Origin: Adiantum capillus-veneris
Taxonomy: Eukaryota > Streptophyta > Polypodiopsida > Polypodiales > Pteridaceae
Length of the DNA: 64,000 nt
Assembly: GCA_014529385.2 (NCBI GenBank)
Contig: CM043965.1
Location: 68,049,690 to 68,113,689 of the forward strand
Reading direction: 5' to 3'
Shown here: piece after piece, positions 1-10,360 of the stretch
Numbering within the stretch: position 1 is the stretch's first letter
Layout of the letters: each line of letters opens with the position of its first letter
The notes under the pieces: model-generated
Seen by the model: only the letters and a program-made list of their open reading frames with translations
The model's database searches: none
What the model was told of the DNA's origin: nothing
Position numbers and translations under genes: made by a program

Positions 1-99
1 AAAAACAGTGCAGAGCTTTGGCTGCGGCATGGCCCCTCTTACCCTTAAGCTGTAGTGTTGTCCGACTATCTAGTATAGCCGCCCTCTTCTGGTGCCCAT

Positions 100-415
100 C
101 TCTCTCTCCCTCCCTCTCTCTCTCTCTCGCGGTCATCAGGGCTATAGGGCACTCTTTCAAATTTAAAATGTAGAGGTAAATCTCAAATTTTGTAGGTGGG
201 ATTACACTAAACCTTGGTTTTTTTTGAGCATGTTCCTTTGTCTACATACTGGGTGGATTCTCTCTCTCTGTCTCTCTCTCTCTCTCTCACTCTCTCACTC
301 TCTCTCTCTCTCTCTCTGTTGTCTAGCTAGAGAGAGAGAGAGAGACAGAGCTCTCTCTCTCCTTTCCTTTCTCTCTCTCTCTCTCATGCTTGATGAGAGA
401 GAGAGAGAGCGGTAC
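100..415. repeat. CT/GA microsatellite cluster
   Basis: Short (CT)n runs near 103-131 and 260-320 are followed by GA and CT blocks to about 411. The CT and GA blocks are in opposite orientation, so a single strand could fold on itself. Open frames across it encode only Leu-Ser or Arg-Glu repeats and are not genes. Nothing else recognisable lies in bases 1-622 apart from the dispersed motif at 172-230. Confidence 0.9.
172..230 (+). repeat. Copy of a GA-associated dispersed motif
   Basis: Motif of the form GGTAAATCTCAAATTTTG, then TAGGTGGGATTACACTAAACC, then a T run. Related copies lie at about 34250-34350, 47030-47083, 47089-47130, 54054-54108, 54113-54160, 54206-54302, 54408-54466 and 54660-54725, nearly all beside (GA)n tracts. 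Confidence 0.7.
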
Positions 416-622
416 TGTGTGTGTTTGAAATTTATAAGATGGACAACATGAAAACCTTTATGTAGCAACCTAAACAAAAGTCATCACAACATATTTTCAA
501 ACTAAATTTGCACTAACATATATATAGTAAGTGATATTTCCCATGTCAAAAAAAATAACATGCGTAGAGACTTAAGATTTATACGCTCAAAAGCGTAGTC
601 TACGACATGCCCTGCTGCGGTA

Positions 623-1325
623 TCAAACCACCCATGGCCCACGATGTAAAACACATCTACCAATCACTGGAGAAAGAGATCCTAACACAAAAACACGTAG
701 GAACCAAGCACCAAGACTAAGATTCTGAGCAAACATAGCATTAATTGGACGGGTTCTGCCTAACTCTGCAATGGTGACACGTGATCTGAATCCTCTCTGA
801 ATAGCAACTTGAATGTAGCACAGTAAGCTCGGATCATATGAAGCATGATATATGCCCACCATCAAAAATTCTGGGTAATATTGTGATCTATAGCAAAAAA
901 AAAAGCTATTAGTATAGACAGTTATTTTGATACACAAAAGCTATTACTTTACTATATCAACATCAACATTGTTACCTTGCTACATCCAAGTCCTCGAGTA
1001 GATGAATCACCTGCATGGATGTGATTGGACCCCTCCATAATGGTGGATCTAATAAATAATCGTTGACTGTGAGATTTAAATTCTTTAAAGTATTGAAATG
1101 TCACAAACACACATATACAATATTTTACCTCGGACGTGTCGAGGTCGTCTCCCTAGTGTGTAAGTCACAGAGGCGTTAGGATCCATCTTCATTCATACAT
1201 ATACATATACATAAAGGATTAGAAATTCATGAAAAAGCATATGAAGCATAAATCTCTCAACAGTAATAAATCTTAGTCAATTGTTCCAGCAAATATACCT
1301 TGCTTGAGGCTACACCATGTTTCAT
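623..1325 (-). CDS. Putative four-exon gene, 146 aa, function unknown
   Basis: Read on the minus strand, four blocks join into one open frame: 1299-1325, 1129-1186, 976-1066 and 623-887. The three introns (1187-1298, 1067-1128, 888-975) each begin GT and end AG, and the last two acceptors follow T-rich or otherwise typical tracts. The exon phases (0, 1, 2) add up exactly to 147 codons including a TGA stop at 623-625. The frame upstream of the ATG is closed by a TAG five codons earlier. The last exon encodes most of the protein, with a hydrophobic stretch around LGAWFLRVFVLGSLSP. I do not recognise the family. It lies directly downstream of the Helitron helicase on the same strand, so it may be a host gene fragment captured by the Helitron, or an unrelated neighbour. 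One intron is only 62 bp, short for plants. The splice model is inferred; transcript data would decide. Confidence 0.45.
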
Positions 1326-1410
1326 AAGAAGATACTAAGCTTGTAAATGACAAAGAAATAGTTGCGAAAGTCACCGTGCTTTTTTATTGGATGAAACATA
1401 TCCAGCCACG

Positions 1411-2818
1411 TTAAACCCCATGGCAAGGGGGTGGCAGGGGGCAGGTCAATTGCAACACCTCTTTGTAGACAATGTTAGAAGTGTATGTTCTTTGATCTCC
1501 ATGTCTACTAATGCTTGTTAAGTGACTATCACCAACCACAACCTTGATGGCAGAAGAGGATCTCACGCGAGACATTGCCACATATAGTTGACCATGGGTG
1601 AAAACAGGTGTTGGGAGATACAATCCAAGAACTCCCAATGTTTGGCCTTGCGCCTTGTTGATTGTTATCCCAAAAGCACAACGTAGAGGAAATAGGCGAC
1701 ATCTCAGATCAAAAGGGAGACCTTCTCTAGATCCCATGAGAAAATCAATCCTTGGAATGAACACTGCATTTCCTGCATGTGACCCTGTAATGATTTTTGC
1801 TTCAAACACTTTGCTGTGGAATTGCTTACAAATCAAGCGTGTCCCATTACAAAGACCACTCTTGGATCCAAATTGCGAAGCAACATAACTGGAGCATTCT
1901 GTTTCAATTGTAAAACATGTGGTGGAAAGCCTCCCCCAAGATCTAAACTATTTACAAACTCACTTGTGAACAAAATGCTATCACAATTTGATTCACACAC
2001 TAAGTCCGCACTGACATATTCCTTATAAGTACCAGGAAATTGTTGCAAGCCCAAATTTTTTATAGTATCCACCTCCTTGTTCCGTGGAGCCAAAATTGCT
2101 CTATCCTTGAAAAAGATGCATGGCAAGTCTGTGTTTCAAGGTCTCTATATATGCAAGCAACCAATGCTTGCAAATTATTTTGTGGTAGCATCATGCAAAC
2201 CGGCAGGGCCACATTATCAAGTATGTCCCCATCACAAACATCGCCATTACCAATATCAAGTGTCCATTGCACAAACTCTCTTTCAATAACATTACATAAA
2301 CAATTGACCACTCGCATATTCCGTGTTAGATGCATGATTTCTGTACATTGCCAAATGTATGAGTGGCACAAAGATGCATTAACAATGTCTTCTCTTCCCC
2401 CTTTGCGCACAATAGGTAATATCTGTCTGAAATCACCACCAAGGAGGAGAACCTTTCCACCAAACAACATGTCATTTTTCATGACATCTTTTAGTGTCTT
2501 ATCAAGAGCCTCAAAAGCGTGTCTATGAGCCATGGGGGCTTCATCCCATATGATCAGTGAACTCATTCGCAATAGCTCAGTAAGCTGGCTGTTTACTTTG
2601 ATGTTACATGTGGACTCAGAAGTTATATCAATAGGGATCTTGAATCTAGATTGTGCAGTCCTTCCGTTGTCGAGAAGCTGTGCTGCAATCCTGGACATGC
2701 ACATGCCAAAGCAACTTTGGACTCTCCGCGTATCCGAGAGAGCAAAGCATTGTAGAGATAAGTCTTTCCCGTTCCACCTGGCCCATCCAAGAAAAAGACA
2801 GTCCCTCTGCTCATGCAA
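1411..2818 (-). pseudogene. Helitron PIF1-like helicase C-terminal part, three frames
   Basis: Three overlapping frames together encode the rest of the helicase. Bases 2060-2700 carry NGRTAQSRFKIPI, Walker B with SLIIWDEAPMAHR, and LLLGGDFRQILPIV. Near 2115 the frame shifts to a segment with RAILAPRNKEVD and PVMLLRNLDPR. Near 1840 it shifts again to FHSKVFEAKIITGSHAG, FPLRCAFGITINKAQGQTL and FTHGQLYVAMSRVRS, which are helicase motifs V and VI. All nucleotide-binding motifs can be recognised, so decay is recent enough to leave them readable. The protein would end at a stop at 1411. Confidence 0.86.
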
Positions 2819-3912
2819 GCTGCTTGTAAAACCCGATTGTAAGCTTCCCTTTGCCCAACATTGAAAGATGATTCCATTCGAGCAGACAATACTCTTTGTT
2901 CCTCTTTGTTATACATGAACTCTTCAGCAAGCACTCCATGCTCACTCATAATTTTCAAGGTGTGATCCACCTGGGGCATCCCAGAATAATCCGAGAGCCT
3001 CTTTCCATAGTGTTGAAGCATTGTCTCTAAGTTTGACAAAGCTTGGTTCTGTGCCATGTGTTCACAGATATTCGCATCATTTGTGCGAACCCTCATATGA
3101 TATACATGGTCCTCAGAAATCTCCTTACAGAAGCGATTCCACAATGCACCAGGATGTATTAGTTCACAAAAAACCAAAATGACTACAAACAGTAGGCGCA
3201 ATTGTTGCGCTGTTTGCTGAAAAGAAGCTTCTTCCAAACAAAGAAACCATTCATCATCGACTTGCAGTAATCCTCGTGCATTACATGTTTCTTTAAATGT
3301 GTCATATACTCTTCCATTGAAGGTTCTAATATCCTCAAAAGACTTACATCCTTTGCACATGTTGAGTAACATACGCAAATAGTACAAATCTCTAGCATTG
3401 GGAACAATGTGGTACATTCTTCCAATCATGTCACCAATCTGTCTTTGAGTCCATGTTCTACTTGCTGGCTTCCAAACCCACTTTGTTGGGAAGTCTATGT
3501 ACAACAAATCGTTGGCCTCTGGATATTGTTGATTTGCAACAAACCACTCAGTGAGCATTGTCTTTTTGCTGATATCTCCCTCCACCACACTTTGTACAGC
3601 CGCTCTGTCGCTAAAGATGACTTGATTTTGATGAGGCAAATGAACTTGGAGCCGTTGTATGTCAGGTTTCTCTTGATGCATGTGAAACCCAAGTATACGC
3701 CAGATAGCCTCAGATGCTGATACATATCGAGCATTAAGATAGTTTGTAACTTCATTTAGAAGCCCTTCACTATCTTGTAGAACAACAGTGGCCCTGTCAT
3801 GTCCCTTATACACATACTTATAGAGATATTTCACAGCGGATATAGTGGAGCAAACCTCCACATTGATATGTGCATTGTACCTTATTGTCAAAAATGGATT
3901 GTATGGAACAAT
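2623..3912 (-). pseudogene. Helitron Rep tyrosine motif and helicase N-terminus
   Basis: The segment starts just after the TAG at 3913. AVKYLYKYVYKGHDRATV is the Rep two-tyrosine region that forms the covalent DNA link. Next comes the linker with CNARGLLQVDDEW and ILVFCE. The SF1 helicase then begins: NVGQREAYNRVL followed by Walker A GPGGTGKTYLYNALL near base 2790. After about base 2700 the true frame is lost, and the helicase continues in the frame of the next segment. The start at 3891 is not an ATG; the frame is simply open there. Function: nicking-joining followed by 5'-3' unwinding in rolling-circle transposition. Confidence 0.87.
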
Positions 3913-4860
3913 CTATTTATTACTCATTTGCACTTTATTACGAACAACGTAATTTCCATCATCCCTCCTCATGTACGTTGGGTATCCATCCCTAGCCACA
4001 GTAGTTGATGCACTGAAGCTTCGAGGATATTTAAACCTGCACTTCCCATCTTTCATACATGGAGCATTCTTATTCAAGTTTCCACACGGGCCATGCACAT
4101 TACACCGACTGATAACATCATACAACTGTGGAAACATTACTTTATCAGGAAGCTCCGCTCACACAATCTTATCATAATGCAATGTCTCTGTTGGCTTATG
4201 CTCAGATGCAAGTATCAATAGAATGTGAGCATGAGGAAGGCCTCTATTTTGGAACTCAATCACAGAAATGTGTCCAATGACCTTACCAAAAATAGCTCTC
4301 TTAATCAGCAAGCCCATCAAATCCTTGAACTTATGGTAGAAAACATGGGCAGTAAGATCATGACGATCATTGGATGTTTGTCCAGGCAGTAATGCATCCT
4401 GTATCTCCTTCCATCCAGGATTGCATGTGAATGTAATGAAGAGATCATGTTTTCCTCTCTTGCGTACAATTGCCATGGCATCCTGGTATAGCTGGTGCAT
4501 ATAGCGAGGGCCACCAACATACGAAGAAGGCAATACAACCCTTCTTCCAACATTAGCACCCAATAACAGTTCTCTATCATCCCTTGTTCCATCTCTTGAT
4601 CCAACCATATCTGTCAAGCCTTCATACACCTCACTGCGAAGTTCACTTTGATGATTACGAACCCACAAAAGACTCAACTCCTCCATACAACTATATGCAT
4701 CAACAATATATTGTTGCAGTAGCCTACCACCACGTAAAAGACATTGTGTCGTGTCATCTCTAATTTGCAATCTATACTTGTAGAAATATAATTTGTAGTT
4801 CCATTTACTCGCTCTCTGCTTACTTCCGCTCTGTTCACTTGGGGTATGTAAGGATTCCAA
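3913..4860 (-). pseudogene. Helitron Rep HUH endonuclease domain
   Basis: Continues the Helitron protein in a shifted frame. It shows YRLQIRDDTTQCLLRGGRLL, then LFITFTCNPGWKEI, and the metal-binding HUH motif as GLPHAHILLIL (His-Ala-His). The HUH nuclease nicks one strand at the Helitron end for rolling-circle transposition. An in-frame TGA at 4159-4161 interrupts the protein after HYDKIV. The frame then continues through MFPQLYDVISRCNVHGPCG and KCRFKYPR, a conserved Cys-rich stretch. A TAG at 3913-3915 replaces what is normally a Trp before the conserved VPYNP. The catalytic histidines look intact even though the frame is not. Confidence 0.85.
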
Positions 4861-5675
4861 CCTTCTTCACCATTTGGAAATAGCAACACATATAATAGAG
4901 GCATGTATGACCTATGGCAATTTGAGATTCGTTTTAGACCACCACCCAAAAGATTCAACACAATATCACGATGGCCAATGTTGCTCTCTTCACCCTGACC
5001 ATGCATGATTGCTACAACTTCCACACTTGTTGGAGCAACATATTGCCAACCATTTGTACGCTTCTCAGTAATGACCATCCTAATCTCCGGAATATTGGAA
5101 GTTTGGACCATTGTAGCAAACCCCCTAAAAGCTTGAACATACGGATTTACTCGATGCATCATCGATTGCAAGCTTTCCAAAACATTTGGTTTGAGTTTAG
5201 AAACATGACTCATCCTGTTTTGCAACTCATTCTCAGTGTCAAAAAAATACAATTGAGCAAAGCGAGGGATTTGACCTGATCGCTCTTCTGGCATCAGTGG
5301 ACCAATGTTATGATAAATAGATCCATGCACCTTGAAGGTATAGATTCCTTTTCTTTGGCAGAGAGATTCATCTATATGAGCTCCCAAAGAAGCAAATGCC
5401 AACACACTATTGTATGCTCTGATATGTTTCAAGAATTTTCTACTTCTAGTATTACCCCCGTGCATCAATTCCCTTAATTCTAAAGGAGGTTCACTTAATG
5501 GCGGCAAAGAAACATTTCCTGAGTTGCAACAACTCTTCCCCACAAATGTGCGAATGGTCTTTGCTTCCGTTTTCCAAGGTAAAGCACCACAAAAGGAACA
5601 CGCAAAATCCAAGTTGCCTATGTTGTGAAGAATACACTTTTCATGAGAAATAGATAACATAGAGATATGCATCAA
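4674..5675 (-). pseudogene. Helitron Rep N-terminal cysteine-rich segment
   Basis: The segment opens with a Cys-rich motif (FACSFCGALPWKTE, then KSCCNSGNV) followed by PPLSEPPLELRELM, the layout seen at the front of plant Helitron proteins. Typical family landmarks follow: FLKHIRAYNSVLAFASLGAH, GSIYHNIGPLMPEE and LYVLLFPNGEEGWNP. After GEEGWNPY (near base 4860) the family-like sequence jumps to another frame, so the last 60 or so codons here are out-of-frame read-through. This region is thought to help bind DNA in Helitron transposases. The frame loss is a decay mutation. Confidence 0.8.
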
Positions 5676-5755
5676 GGAAGTGGTCTCAGAATATAAGTAA
5701 GTGATAGATAGGCAAAGTGTCTCAACTTTGGAGTAATCTCCCTCTCTGGAGACAA

Positions 5756-6052
5756 TTACACAAGAACATCTCCATTATTGGCTTCCAAATTGTCTTCCAC
5801 TTCAATCCCTACATAACTTTGTGAGAGAATTGACTCGTTATCTACATCCAATGCAATCCTTCCCTCAGGAAATTCATTGCATCGATTCACGTTTATCAAA
5901 TGCTGGCAATCTTCCCAGCGAGGCACATCAATCTCACCCAGAGAACGTCGAACTCTAACTTGCACTGCTGCACGTCGCGTAGCTCGAGAGGCTTGACATA
6001 TCCTACAACGTCTTGCATGTCCAGGAGACAACACCTTTGGACCAATAGCCAT
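5756..6052 (-). pseudogene. Helitron protein, N-terminal segment (98 aa)
   Basis: Ninety-eight codons rich in Arg and Cys at the N-terminus (RRCRICQASRATRRAAVQVR), then an acidic tail (DVDNESILSQSYVGIEVEDN). It lies immediately upstream of the recognisable Helitron zinc-finger segment on the same strand, separated by about 80 bp. Assignment to the Helitron protein rests mainly on position and basic composition, since N-termini of these proteins are variable. It could also be a separate exon or a short host ORF. The first ATG gives the sensible start because the upstream sequence turns into repetitive non-coding DNA. Confidence 0.45.
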
Positions 6053-6246
6053 CTGTCCAAAAAAGAACTCTTATAAGTACTCACAGGTATATACAGGTTA
6101 ATATCTAGAGAATTAAGAAGAGAGTATGGAGAAGAAAGGATTTCCCAACTATGTCTATCTTTCTTTGAGAGAGTGAGTGAGAGGAGGCTTGCCAACCCAC
6201 ATGGTAAATGTCTATATACTTCTATATATGTCTCTCTATATCTCAT

Positions 6247-6841
6247 CTAACTACTACTAAGGATATAGTTGTGGGAGCGAGTCCATTCGATTAGCCCACC
6301 AATGACTGTCGGTTAAGTTTCAGCCGGCAGTTTTCCACATTGGTTACAACGCGCCAGTCTGCACGTCAACCGGATTCTCGCCCGCCCAAGGTCCCCTGAC
6401 CCTTGAGGAGTCACCACGTTAACCCATTATTGACCATTAGAAACCTTTGCTCAATCAAGACGGATTCAAAGGTGCATCCAAATCAGCCCCAAAGTGCTTC
6501 ATTATGAAGAGTTACCATGGTGACAGGTCCCCATTTGAGTTGGTAGAGTTGCATTGAGGCTTGGGTTGTTGTGTACATTCCGTTTACGCAATCAAAAGAA
6601 AATACCACATCGGCAATGGTGTGCATGTGATTACATTAGGAGAGACACTCTCGATTTGCATCTGCCAAAAATAGCCCAGAGCTTCTTGACCCTACCCAAA
6701 TTGGGCATATCTGGCAATCAATGCATTCAAAGAGACGGCATCCTATATAGGAAGCTCTCTCCCACTTTTTGTGCTTTATGAAGTGCTTCACATTTGTCAT
6801 ACCTAGAAAGAAGTCAAACATTGCACACACCTAGAATACTT
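6247..6841. other. Non-coding stretch with one copy of a short dispersed motif
   Basis: No gene is visible. Bases about 6700-6765 carry a copy of a motif (GGGCATATCTGGCAATCA then ATGCATTC, AGAGACGGCATCCTA, TAGGAAGC). It recurs near 8030 (inverted), 8121, 14870 and 60786, and in weaker form inside the 675-bp repeats (8860-9720). Confidence 0.55.
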
Positions 6842-6860
6842 TGTGTGTGTGTGTGAGAGA

Positions 6861-6941
<81 letters not shown>
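6842..6941 (+). repeat. (GT)n(GA)n compound microsatellite
   Basis: About seven GT units run directly into roughly 40 GA units with two GATA interruptions. Confidence 0.95.
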
Positions 6942-6945
<4 letters not shown>

Positions 6946-7234
6946 ATTGCAACATAGCTTGAGAGAAAGAGAGAAACAGAGAGAGGGAGGGCGAGGGGGG
7001 CGGGGAACGGGAGGTGTGACCCAAAAGAAACAGTGGCAAAAAAAATACTACAATTACGGAGATCCTCTGAGAATGTAGTATCCAAAGAAGACAACCAAGA
7101 GTCGTGAGCAAATTGGTATCCACTACATACATAAGCCTCCCCCAAAATGTAGTCAATATCCCCAAAGCCACCAAAATATAGATCTGCTAAGTCTATAATG
7201 AGAAAGAAGTGAGTAATACTATCGATTACATAAT

Positions 7235-7861
7235 TCACTTCTTGCAAGGGTTGGCCTGCTTTGAACTGGATGGAACATCTCCAAAGGCATTAATCCCCTT
7301 CTTGGGCCAATGGGTCGTTACCAATGCATGGAGCTTGTTTGAGATAGATCTAACTTCGGAGACACCTATTGTATGTTGTACTGCTACGGCGGTCAATTTG
7401 TTGCTAGTACTTCGTAATTCAGGCACAATGCTTTTGAAATCAATGCTATCCTTGTCAAGAACGGACCTCTCCAAGAGACTCATGATTTTTGCCTGGTTGC
7501 TTTCTATGTGAGAAAGTTGTCCTTGCATTGAGCTCTGTTGCTGCAAAATACCATTAATCTGTAGCTGCATCCGCTCCTCTAGACGATGAAGATAAACCCC
7601 TTGCTCATATTGTGAATGGCTCAACCAGTGAATGCTCTCTCTATAGGAAACTTGTGATGCCTCCGCTCTGTCACATGAGGCTTGAATTTTGGAGCATAAT
7701 GTGTGGATGATACCTAGTCCATCTACAATTTGCTTCTTTGCAGGTCCATCGCCACCTCGGGCAACGCGCTTGGCATTTCGTAAATTGTTGCTTGCGTCTC
7801 TCTCTGGGGTAGAAAATATCACCTCCGAAGAATCTCCTCCAGAGGTAAGCACGTGCTCCAT
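7235..7861 (-). CDS. Hypothetical coiled-coil protein, 208 aa
   Basis: This is a single uninterrupted frame of 208 codons with ordinary amino-acid composition. It is one of the few long frames in the window that is neither transposon-like nor a microsatellite. The N-terminus has a serine-rich region and a basic patch (NAKRVARGGDGPAKKQ) that could act as a nuclear signal. The middle is Gln/Glu-rich with heptad spacing (LHRLEERMQLQINGILQQQ and onward to MSLLERSV), which suggests a coiled coil. Two related short segments near the C-terminus (ELRSTSNKLTAV and EVRSISNKLHAL) look like an internal duplication. No catalytic motif is visible and I do not recognise the family. It may be an ORF of an undescribed transposon or a gene exon. 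The GA microsatellite lies about 290 bp downstream. Confidence 0.4.
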   Translation of the reverse strand: MEHVLTSGGDSSEVIFSTPERDASNNLRNAKRVARGGDGPAKKQIVDGLGIIHTLCSKIQASCDRAEASQVSYRESIHWLSHSQYEQGVYLHRLEERMQLQINGILQQQSSMQGQLSHIESNQAKIMSLLERSVLDKDSIDFKSIVPELRSTSNKLTAVAVQHTIGVSEVRSISNKLHALVTTHWPKKGINAFGDVPSSSKQANPCKK

Positions 7862-8037
7862 CTATGTAAAAAAGAATAATATATATATTTAGCACCGTGT
7901 TATACATGTTTTTCTCTCTATCTATTTCTATCTCTATTTTTCCCCTATATCCACCTCTCTATACCTCCCTCTCTATGGCGCAAGGTGGCCATAGAGAGAG
8001 CAATAGCCAAAGCCTGTGTGTAGGATGTCGTCTCTTA

Positions 8038-8149
8038 GAGTGCACTAATTCTGGGATATGCCTAACTTGGTTAGGGCCAAGAGAGCGGCTGCGCCATCCC
8101 TCTCTCTCTCTCTCTCATGTGTAGGCATATCCCACAATGAGTGCACTCC
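8038..8149. repeat. Short inverted repeat (29-bp arms), MITE-like
   Basis: The left arm 8038-8066 (core GAGTGCACT and GGGATATGCCT) and right arm 8121-8149 are reverse complements with two mismatches and a small end offset. They are separated by a spacer containing a (CT)n run. The arms are the dispersed motif found elsewhere in direct orientation. This could be a foldback element or a chance head-to-head pair. No target duplication was found. Confidence 0.6.
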
Positions 8150-8394
8150 AAGTCTCAATCTCACAGACTCAATCTCACGTGGAGAGGACAGGTATCAAAT
8201 GAAACAGCTTGAAATGTTATATTAAACGTCTTCAAAGGGCCAAGGTCTATGAGACCTATTTTTTGTAACTGTTGGTAGACTTTGGAAAACCAAGCACCAA
8301 ATGGAGGGGATTCCAACCTAAACTTTAGCGTTTCAAAAAGTGTAGCTCACACCACCAAGAGGTCTTTCAGGGTGATATCCGTTGCCATATCGCT

Positions 8395-10143
8395 GCTGCA
8401 GTAGCCGAGAGGATGAAGGAAGGCTGCAATGGCGAGCCTGCGTGAGAGTCGATGGTCAACACCACGCCATGCTGAGAGGTGTGAGGGGCGGGTGCGGGGA
8501 AGCCCGTGTGCACTACTGCAGACGCCGGCTCATATGGCGATGAGCCCACAAAAATGACGATGGGGATGAGAAGCGATGACAGCACGCGTGTGCTGCTACA
8601 GTAGCCCGGAGGAGGATGGCGTGCGCTGCTGCATTAGCCGAGAGGATGAAGGAAGGCTGCAATGGCGAGCCTGTGTGAGAGTTGATGGTCAACACCGCGC
8701 CATGCTGAGAGCTGTGAGGGACAGGTGCGGGGGCATGAGGTTCCGTGGTCACCGCTGCATGCCGAATACCCTCGGGCATTGATGATGATAACCCACAGTC
8801 TCAATCTCACGTGGAGAGGAGGGAGCTGAAATGAAATGTTATATTGGCCACTTCAAGCTGGACATTTCCCGCAATCAGTGCATTCCGCCGGCGGCTAACG
8901 TAACAGAGAATATACGTATGTCCTCTGGCATGGATGATGATAACATGATGTCTCAATCTCACGTGGCGAGGAGGGAGCTGAAATGAAATGTTATATTGGC
9001 CACTTCAAGCTGGACATTTCTCGCAATCAGTGCATTCCGTCGTCGGCTACCGTAACAGAGAATGTACGTATGTTTGCATGTGATAAAGGAGGATAGTGGA
9101 AACACTAATACATGTGGCAAGGCATTCTCGATAACGGTGTGGGCCGTGATGGGGGACTTAGTGGGCATCCACAAATACTGGCTGCAATCAGTGGTTCAAA
9201 GCTTATTGGCCACTTTAAGCTCACAGACTCAATCTCACGTGGAGAGGAGGGAGATGAAATGAAATGTTATATTAAACATCTTCAAAGGGCCAAGGTCTAT
9301 GAGAGCCCGCAGAGATGACAATGATGTTGCCCGCGTGCGCTACTGCAGTAGCCGGCTCAGATGGCGATGAGCCCACAAAAATGACGATGGCGATGAGAAG
9401 CGATGAAAGCCCGCGTGCGCTGCTACAGTAGCCTGGAGGAGGATGGCGTGCGCTGCTGCAGTAGCCGGGAGGATGAAGGAAGGCTGCAATGGCGAGCTTG
9501 CGTGAGAGTCGATGGTCAACACCGCACCATGCTGAGAGCTAGGAGGGGCGGGTGCGGGGGCATGAGGTTCTGTGGTCACCGCTGCATGCCGAATACCCTC
9601 GGGCATTGATGATGATAACTCACAATCTCAATCTCACGTGGAGAGGAGGGAGCTGAAATGAAATGTTATATTGGCCACTTCAAGCTGGACATTTCCCGCA
9701 ATCAGTGCATTCTGTCGACGGTTACCGTAACACAGAATATACGCATGTCTGCATGCGATAAAGGAGGATAGTGGCAACACTAATACGTGTGGCAAGGCAT
9801 TCTCGATCACGGTGTGGGCCGTGATGGGGGACTTCGTGGGCATCCACAAATACTGGCTGCAATCAGTGGTTCAAAGCTTATTGGCCACTTCAAGCTCACA
9901 CACTCAATATCACGTGGAGAGGAGGGAGATGAAATGAAATGTCATATTAAACGTCTTCAAAGGGCCAAGGTCTATGAGAGCCCGGCTAGATGATGATGAC
10001 GTTGCCTGCGTGCGCTACTGCAGTAGCCGCCTCAGCTGGCGATGAGCCCACAAAAATGACGATGGCGATGAGAAGCGATGACAGCCCGCGTGCGCTGCTC
10101 CAGTAGCGCGGAGGAGGATGGAGTGCGCTGCTGCAGTAGCCGG
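8395..10143 (+). repeat. Tandem array of about 675-bp repeats, left part
   Basis: A unit that contains GCTGCAGTAGCCGGGAGGAT, GATGGTCAACACC, TCTCAATCTCACGTGG, CAATCAGTGCATTC and CACAAATACTGGCTGCAATC recurs at a constant offset of 675 bp (for example 9111 to 9786, 9296 to 9971, 9341 to 10016). The first unit also carries a local duplication of about 152 bp (8780-8932 against 8933-9085) and a sub-repeat of about 240 bp (8396 against 8632). Short open frames of 68-88 codons recur with the repeat on both strands. They are conserved only because the DNA is repeated, so I do not call them genes. Confidence 0.85.
10139..10143 (+). other. Target-site duplication of copia-1, left (GCCGG)
   Basis: GCCGG precedes the TG end of the element at 10144. 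The same five bases follow its CA end at 13480-13484. In the uninterrupted repeat copy (9464-9468) GCCGG occurs once. Confidence 0.9.
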
Positions 10144-10360
10144 TGTAGAGTGCGCAGGTGATGGAGAAGGTAGGAAAGAAGACTACGCACACACACCAAC
10201 ACACATCGACACACACACACACACACAATCGTTACCTTGCAGCAACCATTCAACGAGCTGCACTTCTCTTCTTCTCTTTGAACTATTATCCAAAGGATAT
10301 TTACAACATAGTATAGTCAGTGTCCGGCCGCTCATAGCACAATGGACATATTCTTTAACA
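10144..10360 (-). repeat. copia-1 3' LTR (217 bp)
   Basis: Plus-strand ends are TGTAGAG and TTTAACA. The minus strand starts TGTTAAAG right after the PPT. A short (CA)n tract lies inside at about 10210-10229. The pol stop codon TAA falls within the first bases of this LTR. Confidence 0.9.

Larger units (their letters stand above)
1411..6052 (-). mobile_element. Degenerate autonomous-type Helitron (Rep-helicase region)
   Basis: Rolling-circle DNA transposon. Read right to left it carries, in order, an N-terminal cysteine-rich region, a Rep HUH nuclease, the Rep tyrosine region and a PIF1-like helicase, which is the standard Helitron order. The coordinates span the coding body only. I could not place the 5'-TC and 3'-CTRR termini with confidence. 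At least four frameshifts and two in-frame stops break the reading frame, so this copy cannot make its own transposase. Confidence 0.88.

Noticed and set aside
224-477. Open frames of Leu-Ser or Arg-Glu repeats over CT/GA tracts (here and at all other microsatellites)
   Set aside because: Pure translation of dinucleotide repeats; no start context, no unique sequence.
595-640. Helitron 3' terminus (hairpin and CTRR) near GCTGCGG / GTAGTCTACGA
   Set aside because: Has a short palindrome but no convincing CTRR-T end at the right spacing; boundary left open.
6247-6500. tRNA or snRNA gene in the GC-richer stretch downstream of the Helitron
   Set aside because: No cloverleaf or box elements could be made out by eye.
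8367-9849. Recurring 68-88 codon frames on both strands in the 675-bp repeat
   Set aside because: Frames are conserved because the DNA is repeated; both strands are open at once, which suggests GC-rich composition and not coding.
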